Source: Amblyornis subalaris (taxonomy: Eukaryota; Chordata; Aves; Passeriformes; Ptilonorhynchidae). Taken from it: a DNA stretch of 64,000 nt. The notes under the pieces were generated by a model, which worked only from the letters and a program-made list of their open reading frames with translations, did not search any database and was not told the DNA's origin. Each line of letters opens with the position of its first letter. The first letter of the stretch is position 1. Location of the stretch: the NCBI GenBank assembly GCA_018881555.1, contig JACAXG010000002.1, positions 24,453,786 through 24,517,785 of the forward strand. Direction: 5' to 3'. The position numbers were made by a program, and so were the translations under genes. Below are positions 13,601 through 27,500 of the stretch, piece by piece.

Positions 13601-16600
13601 CAAAATGGGAAGATACAGACCTGGAAGTTAAAATCAAATTTTCTTAAGCAACATGAGACTGGACTATAAGAAAGAACTCTCAAAATATACTGATAACCGA
13701 CGTGGCATGTAAAGGGCTTTGAATGTTGTAGGACAATGAAAAAAGAGTTAACTAACTAGCTAACAACTAACTCTGTTGTTGATTACAACAGAAAGTTGGT
13801 GATAGTACTCTTAAATTTTGACAAATCATTTTCCACTGAAGCAGCAAAAATACGCAAACCCGTCCATCCACCCTCTGTGAAGGGTGCCTTCTCACCATCA
13901 TCTCTATTTCCTCTTCACTCACGGTAGCAGGCTTTTGGATAGTTTCTAAATTTCTTTGATGTCTCCAAGTCCCTTCTGATCATCAGCCCTTGCAGGTGTT
14001 GTTTCCCCTCTGCAGTATCTCCTCGCACCACCGGGTCTATCACCATTTGCAAAGCAGCTCTATATTCTGCGCAGCCAGTGAGTGCCTGCAAGCCCCGAGC
14101 AGCAGAGCATCAGAGGCAGATAGCAACCTAAAGCCCACAGAGCTTTTCAGAAAGTGCTTTGGCAATGCACGTGGATGAAATACTAAATGTTATCTCAAAC
14201 AGATTTCCCAAGATCATTAAAAAAGTTTGCTCAGTAGAGTAAAAATTAAAGCAAGGGGAGGGATGTGAGCAGACAAGTGATTCAGTTACAGTAAGAAAAA
14301 GCCTGCACTTGGGGGATGGCCAATTTCAAGTGTACCAGTGGTTCACGATTCCACTAAGTGGTGAATTCTCCTTTCTACTTTGTAATTGCTGGAATGGATT
14401 CAGTCTCTTCTGCTGCAGAGCAGGTAGAAAAATGTTCATGTTCATGTTAAATATATGCTCATGCATGAACAGTATCCTTGTTTGTATCAGAAATCCTGTG
14501 GCCAGACAGACTAGGGCAGTGATCATCTCCCTGTACTAGGCACTGGTGAGGCTGCACCTCAAATCCTCTCTGCAGTTTTGGGCCCCTCTATTCAAGAAAG
14601 TCATTGAGGTGCTGGAGTGTGCCCAGAGAAGGGCAATGGAGCTGGTGAAGGGTCTGAACCACAAGTCCTATAAGTATCAGCTGAGGGAGTTGGGGTTGTT
14701 TAACCTTGAGAAAAGGGCGCTCAGGAAGGACCTTATCACTCTCTCTGCAGGTGCCTGAAAGAAATTTACAGCAAGATGGGGATCAGCCTCTTCTCCCAGG
14801 TAACAAGTGGTAGGACAAGAGGAAATGGCCACAAGTTGTGCCAGCGGATGTTTAAATTGAATATTAGAAAAAATTTCTTTGCAAATTTTTTTTTTTTGGT
14901 GGTCAAGCGTTGGAAGAAACCCCCCAGGGAAGTGGTTGAGTCATCATCCCTGAGGGTATTTAAGGAAGTGTACATGTGTCACTTGGAGACATGGTTTAGT
15001 GGAGGACTTGGCAGTGCTGCTTTTAAGGTTGGACTCAATAAACTTAAAGGTCTTTTGCAACCTAAAATGTTCTATGCTTCTATCTTCCATTTCCTTCTGT
15101 GTTCATCAGGCATGGTTTAAAAAAGCAAAACTCAAGGAGCATGATATGAGATCACGGTCATCCACACATAGGAAGCTGTAAGTGCAGCTAATTACAGAAA
15201 CTGCAGTCNTTTAGGGAAAAGGCAATTTTTTTTATGTAGCAAATGTGGGTAATAATATTACTTCCTAAAATTTAGGAATCAGATATTTTCCTAGAATTAC
15301 CTGTCATTTGGATTAGTGTAAATATTATAAGAGATGAAAATTTTCTTCTGCATTTTTTATCTTTTCTTGAAAGAGCTGGGAGATACACTCTAAACTTTTC
15401 ATAATAAAGCTCAGCACCAATACTTTTTGAATGATTCAGAAGAGATCCTTGGGTTAGAATAGGCTTTGTCAAGCCCACATATGCTACGCACGGTTGTGGT
15501 ATCTCTCTGTACTTCTCAGCACAATTCCATTTCTTTCTTTCCATTGGATAGATAGTTGTACAGATGGCATCTATAGATATTATCACCAGGATGAAGGTAT
15601 TTTCATATTTCTGAACGCAGATGCAGTCAACATTCTCACTCTGAGAAAGGGGATCTTAAATAATGAAATGTCCATCCATTCATCTTTACAGTTGACACGC
15701 TACTCTAATTACATTCTTGTAACTGAGGCAGAATCTATGACAAAGCAACTTCATGCAGAACATGCTGCAATCAAGCTGAAAATCAATGCTTTTATAACCA
15801 CAGTTATGTATGGCTCTTCCATCAAAGAACATTTGCCTGTTCTATTTTCCTAATCATTCAATAATACTTTATCTGACTTAGTCTCTCAGAATTACATATA
15901 GCAAACCAGAAAATTGGCTCTGCTTCTTGAAAAACAGGTCAGGAGAACAAGCATGGCCATTGGGAACATTTACTGAAAGGTTAAACAATTGTAACTAAGA
16001 GTGAAGTGTAAAGGATTATATTATAAGTCAGAAATACCTCTGATCTATGAACCTTTCTAGGGGAAAGGCACACAAGAGATTGAAGTATACTTTCAATTCA
16101 GTGACAGGAATGTCTTTATCCAATACGTGCTCATCAAAACCTAGTAAAAGCTTTTAAAGCTTCATTTCAAGATCAAGGGAGGAAAAATATTTTTTCTTTT
16201 TAAATGTAACGCAAAAGAAAGGAAAGAAAATCATCCTGATCTCAGACTCTGAAGACCCCCCTGACTGACTTTAACTGTGAGTCAAGCCTTGAACTTGTCT
16301 ATTTAACAACAGCAGAAAATAGCACTGCATAGCTATGTCATTTCAACCTGGCTGATGTATCTGTGCATGGATATTTAACATAGAATAATTATCACAAATA
16401 TCGGGCCTGCTGAATCAGATACACATCTTATTTTGAGGACACGGAACTGTTTTTCTTCGTTAAAAAGATTAACTTTGCGTTGTTTGAGGCATAGGCACAT
16501 TTTAATCCTGTTATTTCTGGATGTGACTGGAAAAGTAAACATTACATTAATCCCTAGACCAGCATAAAGAGGGTTGAGGAAATAAATTAGATTCTTTAAT

Positions 16601-19600
16601 TAAAGCTATGCCACCCAGCTGCTTGCACAGCACAGGTAGTTCTTTCTACGTATCTGAAAGTCCAAAGGCAAACTGTTTATTTGGTTGTCTGTGTGGACTT
16701 TAGATTATTTATCACCTTCAAGCTTGATTATTTCTAGTATCATATCTCCCCAAAAAGTTCTTTATGAGATTGACAATACAGCATCAGAAGAGATTGCCTG
16801 TCAGACACGAAATTACACCTATGCTTTGCTCAAGGAAGATTCTCTTGCCAACTCATCAATAAGTGAGTGGTAGTCCAAACCCAAACCTCCTCCCTTTTAA
16901 CTGTATTTATTAAAGTGTTGACAGTTCTAATTCTTTGCCAACCAGATCTTATCAGGTCAGTCAAACTGCCCTCCAATCTGGCGAAATGCTCAATGAAGAG
17001 TCCGCATAATGGGACACTGACAGGCTGGTCAGGCACAGGAGTCTCAGCTTTCCTGGGGCACTGGCAGACTAATCAAACATTAAGGGTTTAAGAAAATCTC
17101 CCTATTTCACATGACAGTGGGCAAGGATGGGGAGGGAAAAGCTGATTCATAGTAAAGGAAAAGAAGGGACAAGTGTCCACCTCAGAGTCACCACATCAAG
17201 AGTCAGTCTTAGACTGAGTCAGTTCTTAAGAGGTGAAGGAGAGACAAGGGAAAGGCAGGAAGATCTTATTTCTAACTCTTTCTGTCTTTGCATTTCATCT
17301 AACTTTTAGCTCTCGAGCACTGAACCCTAGCCATGTCCTGGAATGGCACAAGTGTTTGGTTTTTTCTGGTGTAAATAATGTTACCATTCCCAGCTGAAGA
17401 ACTCTTTCAACAGGTAATAAGGCACAGAAACACCATGGTGATGCTGTAGCCTCTGTACTTTTTTGCAAAAGAAGTAGAGGTGTTTAGGAGCTCAGTGCTC
17501 ACAGAAAATCAATGGGAGTTTTGTGCCTGGCCTTCTGTGACATGTTTGTAAGTCCCACCAGGTGACATGCTGCATCTTTAGACACACTTTGAAATCATGT
17601 TGTCAATCACTGATGATGGTGGAACATAGAATTCAAAGTCCACTGAGGGCTTTGACGTTTCAGCGTAGGACATATTTGAACTGCTTATTGTCTTCTTTCA
17701 GGAGCAACCTCTCTTAACAAGTCACATGGAGACCATAGGAATTGCTTTTCTGCTGTGCTTGCATCTCTACTCTGCCAGATTTTTTTGCCTTCTCCATCAC
17801 TGCAACCCTGTTTTTATTCTTCTGTTTTTATCTGTTTGGGCAGATACAATTTGATTTTTACTAAATAACCATATCTGTCTTGAGGATTTCTGAAAATGTC
17901 AATTAGGAAAGCAGGATTTTCTATTTTCCATGGAAGACTAAATACTTAGAGGATGACTACCAGTCATGTGTTCACATTAAAAAGGCTTATAAAACTAATG
18001 CAGAAAGGAATTTCTGTTTTTCCAATGAACCTCCAAGCAGTTGTCTCCAGCTGCATTCCTGCATTGACTTTTCACTGCATTCTCTTTTAGCTTATTATGT
18101 GTACCTCTGAGGATATACCTCCATATTGCTCAAGGCTAGAACACACCATTAGGTTATCTAGTCTGACACTTTGTTGTCAGAGACTCTTATATTTCAGATA
18201 GGCACCTTTTCAGCTGATGTGTATTTTTCATTAGGTAAACAATCATCTTCTGCAGACACTAGGGAAAGCAATATCCACCCTGTGCTGTGGTAGTTTATCA
18301 CTCTTAGTGTTAAGAACATGTACCTAATTTTCAGTCTGGATTCAGTTAGCTTCAGATCCCAGTCATTCATTCTTGTTTAACTGTCCCTACAATGTTAAAG
18401 GGAGCTATTGTCGCTGGAATGCTTTTTTTTTTTCCTTCCTGTAAAGGTACTTAGTATCCACAACAACAAAGTCACCTTTTTCTAAAGAGATGAATATAAT
18501 ACTTTATTCTTCTATGTGAAAAAGAATCTTAATTTGTAAATAACTTGAGCGATATTTTTTGTTCTTTCTCCAATTTGGACATGCAACTTCCAGTCTCTTT
18601 AATGCCTTATACAGAGGTGATGTGTGGCCATGGTCTTTGCCCCCTGTTAAAAGGTTTATAATTTCACGTCTGTATGAAAAAATGTCAACCTCAATTTGCC
18701 ATTTACCTTGTCAGTTTTAAAGCTACTTTCCAGATGTAAATGTAAGTGGCAATATAACATGAGGCAGGAGGGAATTGGGCCCTGAGGTTAGAAAGACTAT
18801 ATTTGGGTGTCACAAGAGAATATAACTCTGAGTAATGGGATAAAATTAAGCAAGGGAAAATTTAGGCAGACTGGAATGAAATACTTCTTAACTGTGAGAT
18901 CTATTAGGTTGTAGAATAATCTTCTGTGGGAATTGATGGAGGCCTAGTTACTTCAGACATTTAGAACTAAACTGGTTGAAGCACTTGAAGGTTTTTTGTA
19001 AGGAATTATCCTGCATTGCCAGAAGGAAGGATTAGATGACCTACTAGGTCATTTCCATCTCCACTTTCTGTAATTTTGTTGCACAAAGCCCCACAAACAG
19101 GAAATTGTTATCAAAGTCAAGAGATGCCCCTAAACCCTGTTTGTGTAAGAGAAAAAAGAGTAAATTACATCACTTGCTAGTAACGTGCGGGAATCCTAAT
19201 CCGGCATTCCCGTAGGTTAATAAATACAACCAGTGCTGACTTCTGCGTGCTCAGTTTGTGAAAGCAGAAGCATCTACTACTGCACAAAAATGTCAGGAAA
19301 TGGCAAGTGTATTTTGAATAGGATCCAGGAGAGGAGGAGTAGGAAAGGAAAAAGCAGAATGGGCCTGACATGCATTAGTAGTGTAATGAGCAAGTTATTA
19401 GTGAGGAATGGATTGGCCTGTAGTAGAGGAGATGAAACCTGAGGCTACGGTCATCCATCTGGGAAAAAATGGTGGTTTTTATAAGGTCTGGTATCTGAGC
19501 ATTGATTCATATAATGATATTACCAATTGAAATCGTAATTAAGATGAAACCAGAGCCAGGGTCTTAGCTAAGGCTTGTACAAACAGACAACAAGCCAACC

Positions 19601-22600
19601 CATGACCTCTGCAGAAATGTACAAGCAGATGAACAGTCTAGCAGAGAAACCTGTCGAAAGAATATTGGTAAGTAATACCCTAGAGAAGAATCACACATTT
19701 CTAAGGTCCCTAAGTTCCTCTTTTGTTTTGTGTGTGTTTTAACGTGGTTTGTTCCTAAAACTGCTCTCAACTCACTGTGCTCCCTTAATTAATGCTCTTA
19801 TACATCCATTTATCTGCATGAGGAATCACTAAGCAACTCGTTGCTATTATTTCTGTTGCTTAATTTTTACATTTGTTTCTTCTCCTAATCTTTCCAAATC
19901 TAGCTGCAAATAAACACAAACTATAGGTTCCGGTACTGGGTTTGGCTGGGATGGAGGTTAATTTTCTTCCTAGCAGCCTGTATGGTGCTAGGGTTTGGAT
20001 TTTTTACTAAAACATTGTTAACAATCCAGCATTTTGGCTATTGCTGAACAGTGTTTGCACAGCATCAAAGCTTTCTCTTTTTCCTGTTCTGTCTGCCCCT
20101 ACTGGGGGCTGGGAAAAGGTTGGGAGAGGACACAGCTGGGACAGCTGAACCAAATTCACCAAAGGTGTATCCCCTACCATAAAATATCATGCTCGACAAT
20201 AAAAACTGAGAGTAGAGGAAGAACAGGGAGAAGGGTGGCCTCTGCTCCAACTGGCTGGGCATTGGTCTGCATGGGGAGGTGGTGAGCGATTGTATCACTT
20301 GGTTTTTTTCCTCTTTATTTCATTTATTAAGCTGTCTTTGTCTCAACCCATGAGTTTTCTCACTTTTGCTCTTCCTGTTGTCTTCCCTGTCCTGTTGATA
20401 GGTGGGGAGTGAAAAATTGGCTGTGTGGGTGTTAAGCTGCTGGCCAGGGTCAACACAATACAGTATCTTTTCCTCATAAAATAAAAAAATGATAAAAAGC
20501 AGTCAGACAGGGGTCTACCCCTCAAAACTCCTAGCTTCTACATGTTGTAGCAGCTGTTCTGAAAACAGGTCTGGCCAATCCAAAATACATAATAACACCT
20601 ATGTGTGCACTCCGGTTCCTAACTGACACTGTTTTTACCTTCTTTTCGTACTTGGTCTAATAAGCCACAAGGACATTTTTGAATAAATATGTTTTGTTTT
20701 CTGTATGTGACCAACCACTTTCAAAATACTTTAGGCTTTTTAGTTCTGGCTTCACAATTCCATTTTTTCCCTGTGAGCAACCTAAATTGTGACAGCCTCT
20801 ACATCTCACTGGCTGTTGCAGATCTTACATCGTGGCCTCTTCCAAAAACACCCCTCACCCTCCCATCTGCTGACATCCATCGTGTGACATCTATCACGTT
20901 AGGGAACATGAGACACATCACAGTGCCCAAGCCAGGCTGCTTAAAGCTGTCAGACACTCAGCTGGAAATACACGCCTGGCAGTGGGCAGGGCAGAGTGAA
21001 GAGTTTCAAACCCTGCTCTTGAGAGGAGAGATGTCTTCCTACAAACGTGTGCAAGTACAACCCATTTTCTCATCAGAAAAAAACTGGGATCAACATTTGT
21101 ATCCTAGATGAAACACTCAATCCGTTGCGGTTAGATCAGCCCAAAGCATTTCAGGCAGCGTGATGTGCATCTGCTTCTCTAGATCAGTGAATTTTTTTCC
21201 TAATTATAACTTCTGTCATAAGATATGTTTTAATTGATTTTTACTTTTCTGGCGGTACTGAAAGTATTTACATTCCAAAATAATTCTTCTGAGAATAGTG
21301 CCACATTGAGCTGGCATTCTAACGTATCTCCAGCCATGAAAGCAGTAGGATAGGCAGCATGGGGAAATAAGTAATAAGTTCATAATTTCTTCAGCAAACT
21401 CTTTAAATAGCCACATTTGAAAGCAAACCACCAAAAAAAACCCCAGATTGAAAGAAAAAGCTAATTTGCCACCAGGTGTCAGTAGTTGTTCTTTTTATTA
21501 TCATGGAAGACAATATCAAGACTGGAAAGTTAGCGGCTGAGCCAAGAAAGTCACAAAATTAAATGCAATTTTTTGTTCAGACCGGGTTTAAAAATGATTG
21601 AAGGAATTTCTCTTCCTGCCTTTATAGACAACAATAACAAAGAAGATATTATGAGTGTGTAAAATGGTCTTTTCCTGCTAAATAATTGTGGTTTGTTTTT
21701 TTTTTTTAATTACAAGGACTGTCCTTTAAAGAAAGCGAAGCACAGCTGATGAAAATGTGTTTGTGTTCAACCCATGCATAAAGTGCTGGGAATCGATCAT
21801 TCATGTTTGCTGTTGTCTGATCACCTCCACTCTGCTCTATCTCTGTAGTACTAACATCCTTCCTCCAAGGTATGGTTAAAGACAGACTTTCTGCCTGGGC
21901 TTCGTGATCTCACTGGGTGACAGGGTAGCAAGAATAACCTGGTTATCCCAGTTCTGTGGCAGCCATAAGGTACTGTTTTCAACTTTTGCATCTAAGATTA
22001 ACTTTTAGGTTTGTTTTCTTTTTCCTGACTGCAGAGTGAGTTCACTCGATTGCTACAGTGACATAATTAAAATGCATCTCAGTGTTTGTAACTTTAAGCC
22101 CCGGAGACTTTTCCTATTCAGGAGGCAAAGATCTAAAGAGAGACATCACCACTCTGCTCATCTGCTAACACTGCCTGGTGTGAAACATATGACACAGTAT
22201 CATGCGTCATAGATATATCTTTACCATATTCATGTCTTTATCAACAATCTGGACAAAGGGATCAAGTACTCCTCAGTCAATTTGTGGACATTACCAAATT
22301 AGGCAGGAGTGTTGATCTGCTGGAGGGCAGCAAAGCTCTGCAGAAAGATCTGGACAGGCTGGATTGATGGGCCAAGGCAAATTGTGTGAGGTTGAACAAG
22401 GCAAAATGCTGGGTCCTGCACCTGGGTCAAAACAACCCCATGCAGTGCTACAAGCTGTTGGAAGAGTGGCTGGAAAACTGACTGGCAGAAAAGGACCTGG
22501 GGGTGTTGGTTGACAAGCAGCTGAACATGAGCCAGCATGTGCCCAGGTGGCCAAGAAGGCCAATCGCATCCTGGCGTGTATCAGCAACAGTGTGGCCAGC

Positions 22601-24545
22601 AGGACCAGGGCAGTGATTGTTCCTCTGTACTTGGCATTCCTGAGACCATACTTTGAAACCTCTATTCATTTTTGGGCCCCTCACTTCAAGAAAATCATGG
22701 AGGTACTGGAGGGTGTGCAGAGAAGGGAGACAGAGCTGCTGAAGGGTCTGGAGCACAAGCCTTACGAGGAGAGGCTGAGGGAGTTGGGATTGTTTAGCCC
22801 GGAGAAAAGGAGGCTCAGAGAGGACCTTATTGCTCTCTACAACTATGTGAAAGGAGTTTGCAGCAAGGTGGATGCTGATCTCTTCTCCCAGATAACCAGT
22901 AATAGGACAGAAGGAAATGGACTCAAGCTGTGCCGGGACAGGTTTTTATTGGATATTGTGAAGAATTTCTTCACTGAAAGGATGGTCAAGCCCTGGAGCT
23001 GGCTGCCCAGGGAAATGGTTGAGTCACCAGCTCTGAAGGTATTTAAAAGATATTCAAATGTGGTGCTTAGGGATATCATTTAGAGGGACTTGGCAGTGTT
23101 ATATTTATGTTTGGACTCAATAATCTTAAAGGTCGTTTCCAACCTGAATGATTCTATGATTGCGTGTATGTATCCTATGTATCCTCAACACTGGATGTGC
23201 AACCATGCAACCTAGTTCCTTTATTTACAGAGGGGCTGCAATGCACCTTTGAAAGGGCTCGTATGCTCTGTTGGGAGCATGCGTATACCAGCACAACAAA
23301 ATGAAAGTCAGATCATGCTCCCTGATCTGGGATGAGTGGATCTGCACACCAGAACTGCTCAGGGAGGTACTTATATGTGGCTCCCTTAAAACGTTTGTCA
23401 CTGAGGTCAGAACCAAGGGATTCTTGAACACTAGTCCGGTTGATAAGGCCTTATGTTTTTTTAGCAATAGCATTTTTTTCCTAGACATCAGTGGCATTGT
23501 CTGATGTTGGTTTATCACCAGAGAAATAGCAAAAGCATACAAAAATTGAGATCTTTAATCCAGCTAGCTTTGGTTTAGCTTTATTTAGAAGATGTATATA
23601 AAGAGAGGATAAATATGTGGACAAGTGGCCTGGATTGCAAGTCTATACCTAAATTTCCTTGTGTGGAAAGTGGAGAAAAAGACACTGACTATCTTTCTAA
23701 AGCAGTTCTAAGATCTGCTATCAAAAAAATGCACGGATAACAGGAAGGTCATTAATGACAGTTGAAACAGAGTTTAAGGTAGGAAATGGTGTTATGATGC
23801 AGGTTGACTTTTTATAGCTTTATAAACTCATTTATTACCTATGTGATTTCTTTTGAGAACCAAAACAAAGTGAGAAAGGAGTTTGCAGCAATCAAAGAGA
23901 AAGGCTGGTGTGAATATCATTTCTAGGAAAGCTGATAGAAGAAGGAGCAGAGAAGCTCCAGACTCTGGGAGAGGGACCATCAGGAAACAAACGCTCTGTA
24001 AAGCAAACTGTGAGTGCCTGACAGCACCAGTCTCTGTATATTCAGTTTCGTGTAGAGTTGGACACCAAAGCTTTAACAAAGAGGGTCTTTTTTCTCAGTC
24101 AGGTTGTAGACTGGACCTCTCTGGAAGGATGTGTCCCAAGCACCAGGACAAGCTTTGGGAGAGCCTGGCAAAGGCTTACTTCTGCTGAGGTGTAGTGAAC
24201 CCCTTAATGGGGATTTGGAGGTGCAGCTCCTTCTTTATCCAGAGTAGAGCTGGATAGATTTTAGTAAAATGTTTCTGAAGTCTGACTGTGCCAGACCCTT
24301 GTGTCTGACGATTATGTTTGTTTAAGTTAGACCTCTAACTTTGTAACAATGGAATTATCTATTTTTCAGGACAATTAACACAATGCTTTTGTATGAGCTG
24401 AAGGTCAGAGGATTAATGTGGTTTTATCTACAATGCATTTTTAAAAGCTAATTAAGAATCATTCAGTTTGCTCTGTACTAAAGAATGAGAACATTTCATA
24501 TTAGATGACTCTTGATCCTCTGCAGCAGCAGAAAGAGAGAGGGGG

Positions 24546-24581
<36 letters not shown>

Positions 24582-27500
24582 AATGGAGGGAGAGGGAATT
24601 GGAGAAAGAGTGAGCTGGCATGCAAACAAACAAATACATCACAGGGATGCAGTTAATGGAGAGCAATAAAACTCCTCCATTCTGGTAACACTAGAGACAA
24701 AATTGTCTCTTGGACCAAAGGGCCAATCTAAAATATTAATCTGCAAATATACTCAGTATTTGCAATTACAAGCATTCCTTGTTACAAGAAGAGAGATGGA
24801 CGGGAATATAGAGAAGTGCTTCTCTCAGAACATTATTTTAGAGACGTTGCTATCACTTAATGCTTACAGAACATCTCCTTCTCTCTCTCTTGAGCCCGAC
24901 AGCCTGTACATACCACCATTCCTCTATTGGGAAAGCCTGGTTAAGGGTCCCCCAGACAGAGGTGAGTCTTCTGGGAGAAAGTACACTAGGGTGTGGAGCA
25001 GAGGTGGGACTTGGGTGCCAGGAGGACCTTGGAGCAGAAGGAGCTGCCCACTGGTACGAGGATAGGTGTGGGTGGCAGTGAGAAGGCAGGTTCTCGCCTT
25101 GGCTTCAAGGATTGCAAAAGTCAGGGGAAGCAAAATGAAACACAGAATCAGAAGCATTCAGAGGCAATGCACGAGTTTGAAAACCAGGGTGAGGAGTTTA
25201 TTTTCAATGTAGTGGTCTCTGCCTAGCCTTTTAAAGGGAAAAGGTAAGAAAATTGGAATCTGTTCTTTGCTTTTGGATGCTTATCTATGCTGCTGATTCA
25301 AGTGCTCCGAGGTTGATTTTCTGTGTCTGTCCAAAGCAGGTAAATACTATCAGACATTGAGGTGCCTCATTTCAAAACTGGGCTATGCACTACTTTTCTG
25401 TTGATCAAATATGGCAATTATTTCAGGATTAAAACCTTTTAGGGATAACAATATGTGCTGCCAATCAAAGCCAGAAAGTACACATGCATTCAAAGAGCAA
25501 GCTGAAAGAGGAATAACAGCAACATGTGTAGCTAGAATATATTATGGATTNCCATCCTCTTACACAAAGGCTAGTAAACTCCTCAAAATGCAGCAACCTA
25601 CAGAGCTAATAAAAGGGACAGAAATGTACGGATATCTCAGTTTGTCTAATTTGTGTCTTTCTAGCACTGGTAGGATGACTCACTGGATTTAGCAACTGCT
25701 TGTGAAGATGAACATATTAATAACTTTGTGCTGCAGCTCTGCCATANAATGTAATCTTTTACAATTCTATATTCTCAAGTGAAATACAAGCTTAGAACCA
25801 GAATAAAATTACAAAAGATATTTGAATTGTCAGCTTAAGTTCTTTTTAAATCTGTGTTTATACATTTAAATATGCACTTTAACTTGGAAAAGAGTATTCC
25901 CTTTCATCCTCATCCCTTCCTCAGTGTGTAAAACTCTTTACTGTAATAGACATATCTAAATATGGGGCTACCAGGATAGTTGTCCAAGGTAATCTCTATA
26001 TTTGTGTATTGTACCAAACCTAAATTATCATTTTTCTTCTCATCCATAAACACTTGGATAGGAAAGCTTGTGTAGACCACATATGATTATTCAGTGGCAA
26101 AAAAGCCAGTTGCTTATTGAAATTTGCATATGTAACCCACAATATTAGTAAATAATGGGACATAGATCCTTTCAGCTTTTGATAACATTCCAGAGATTTG
26201 AATCATTAGAAAATAGAGCACAAGGCCTGCCTTGAGGACATAGCAAATACAGCCCTGAATATTTTCATCCTATTTTGAACCTTCCTCTGTGGTTTTAGGC
26301 ATTACACTAGCCTACAGAAAGTTTAATCTGAATACTTGAGGGCTTGTAGAAGGTTACAGAGAAAGTGACTGATAAACTGTCAAGTGGGATCAGTGTTTCT
26401 GCNTACTCAGATGATGACCAAGCTGCTAGACTGACCATTTTGTTACTCCTTGATTTTAATGAGACAGTTTCACAGACCATGTCACTTACTAGAGATAGCT
26501 TTACATTTGTGCATTAAACATACTTGCAAATTTACTGAAATAATGGGGCATAAAAATGGCAACAATTTTAGTGTAGATGAGACCAAATTTTTAATTTCTA
26601 ATCTTATTAAAAAATTTATATTTTTATGCATGAAACAATCAATTAGCACATTCACTAACTTTAGCTTTTAAAAAATTCTTTTCTGAGCATGAATAAAAAT
26701 TCAGAAAGATGACCATCTATTTTCTCCCACATTTGGTGGTTTGATACATTAATGTTTCTATTTATTACTTAAAATGACCTGCATTTGTAAAATAATTCAT
26801 GGAAAAATCTATGCTCTCCATTCAATCTCTGCCATGTACCCTTTGAAACCACTTATGCTCTTGATCAATTTAGTGCATAAGTAAAAACAGTTCTAATATA
26901 TTTACAAAACCCCCAAGCTCATAGAACTGAAAATTACATATATTATATATAAAGATAAGTATATATATAATGTGCATCAATACTAAATATATAACGTAAT
27001 ATAAACACATTGCAGAGATATATATAGATACATAAATATACTGTGATATATCTGTATCTATCTATATCTCCCACTTGGATTCTTAAATGATAATGAATTA
27101 CATACATCCTTACCTCAAATGTTTAAAACTTGAAAGTACTTACACTAAATAGTCAGATATCAACTGCAGAGAAAGTCAGAGTTCAATTTCTTACCTGCTT
27201 TTTTAATTTCAGGGACAGCTGTCTTCTCATGAGCTTTCTCCTTTTTTCCTGTTTTTTCTAAGATTTAATTAAAGAAAGTGATTTGATATGCTAGAACTCT
27301 GAATCATACACTCAAATATGTAGTCAGCCAAGTCCTAGAGGGCACATGCTGAAAAAAATGTGACTTATTTGGGAGATTAGTTCAGATTATTCCCTTATAG
27401 CACTTGCACCCAACTAGCCACAGAGCAATCAGCTGAAAATGAAAGTTAATTCGTATGCATCAACTATGGATGATTTGGACCCTTAATAATTCATCAAAAG

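Larger units (their letters stand above)
7890..27194 (-). other. TRDN: Triadin intron (19.3 kb)
   Basis: Long intron between exons 27195-27257 and 7854-7889. Content: three separate CR1-derived regions, one avian LTR, one GA microsatellite and one 18-bp micro-exon candidate, each listed separately. The stretches 7912-14474, 15086-18134, 20657-22224, 23163-24530 and 24580-26934 hold AT-rich sequence in which I see no gene or element. An A21 run lies at 12174-12194. The longest non-repeat open frame is at 20689-21111 on the plus strand (140 codons), with no recognisable family. Confidence 0.6.

Noticed and set aside
15494..15853. Plus-strand open frame of 119 codons
   Set aside because: No recognisable motif or family; probably chance in an AT-rich intron.
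20689..21111. Plus-strand open frame of 140 codons
   Set aside because: It is the longest non-repeat frame, but I recognise no family, there is no promoter-like or splice context, and it lies inside a TRDN intron on the other strand.
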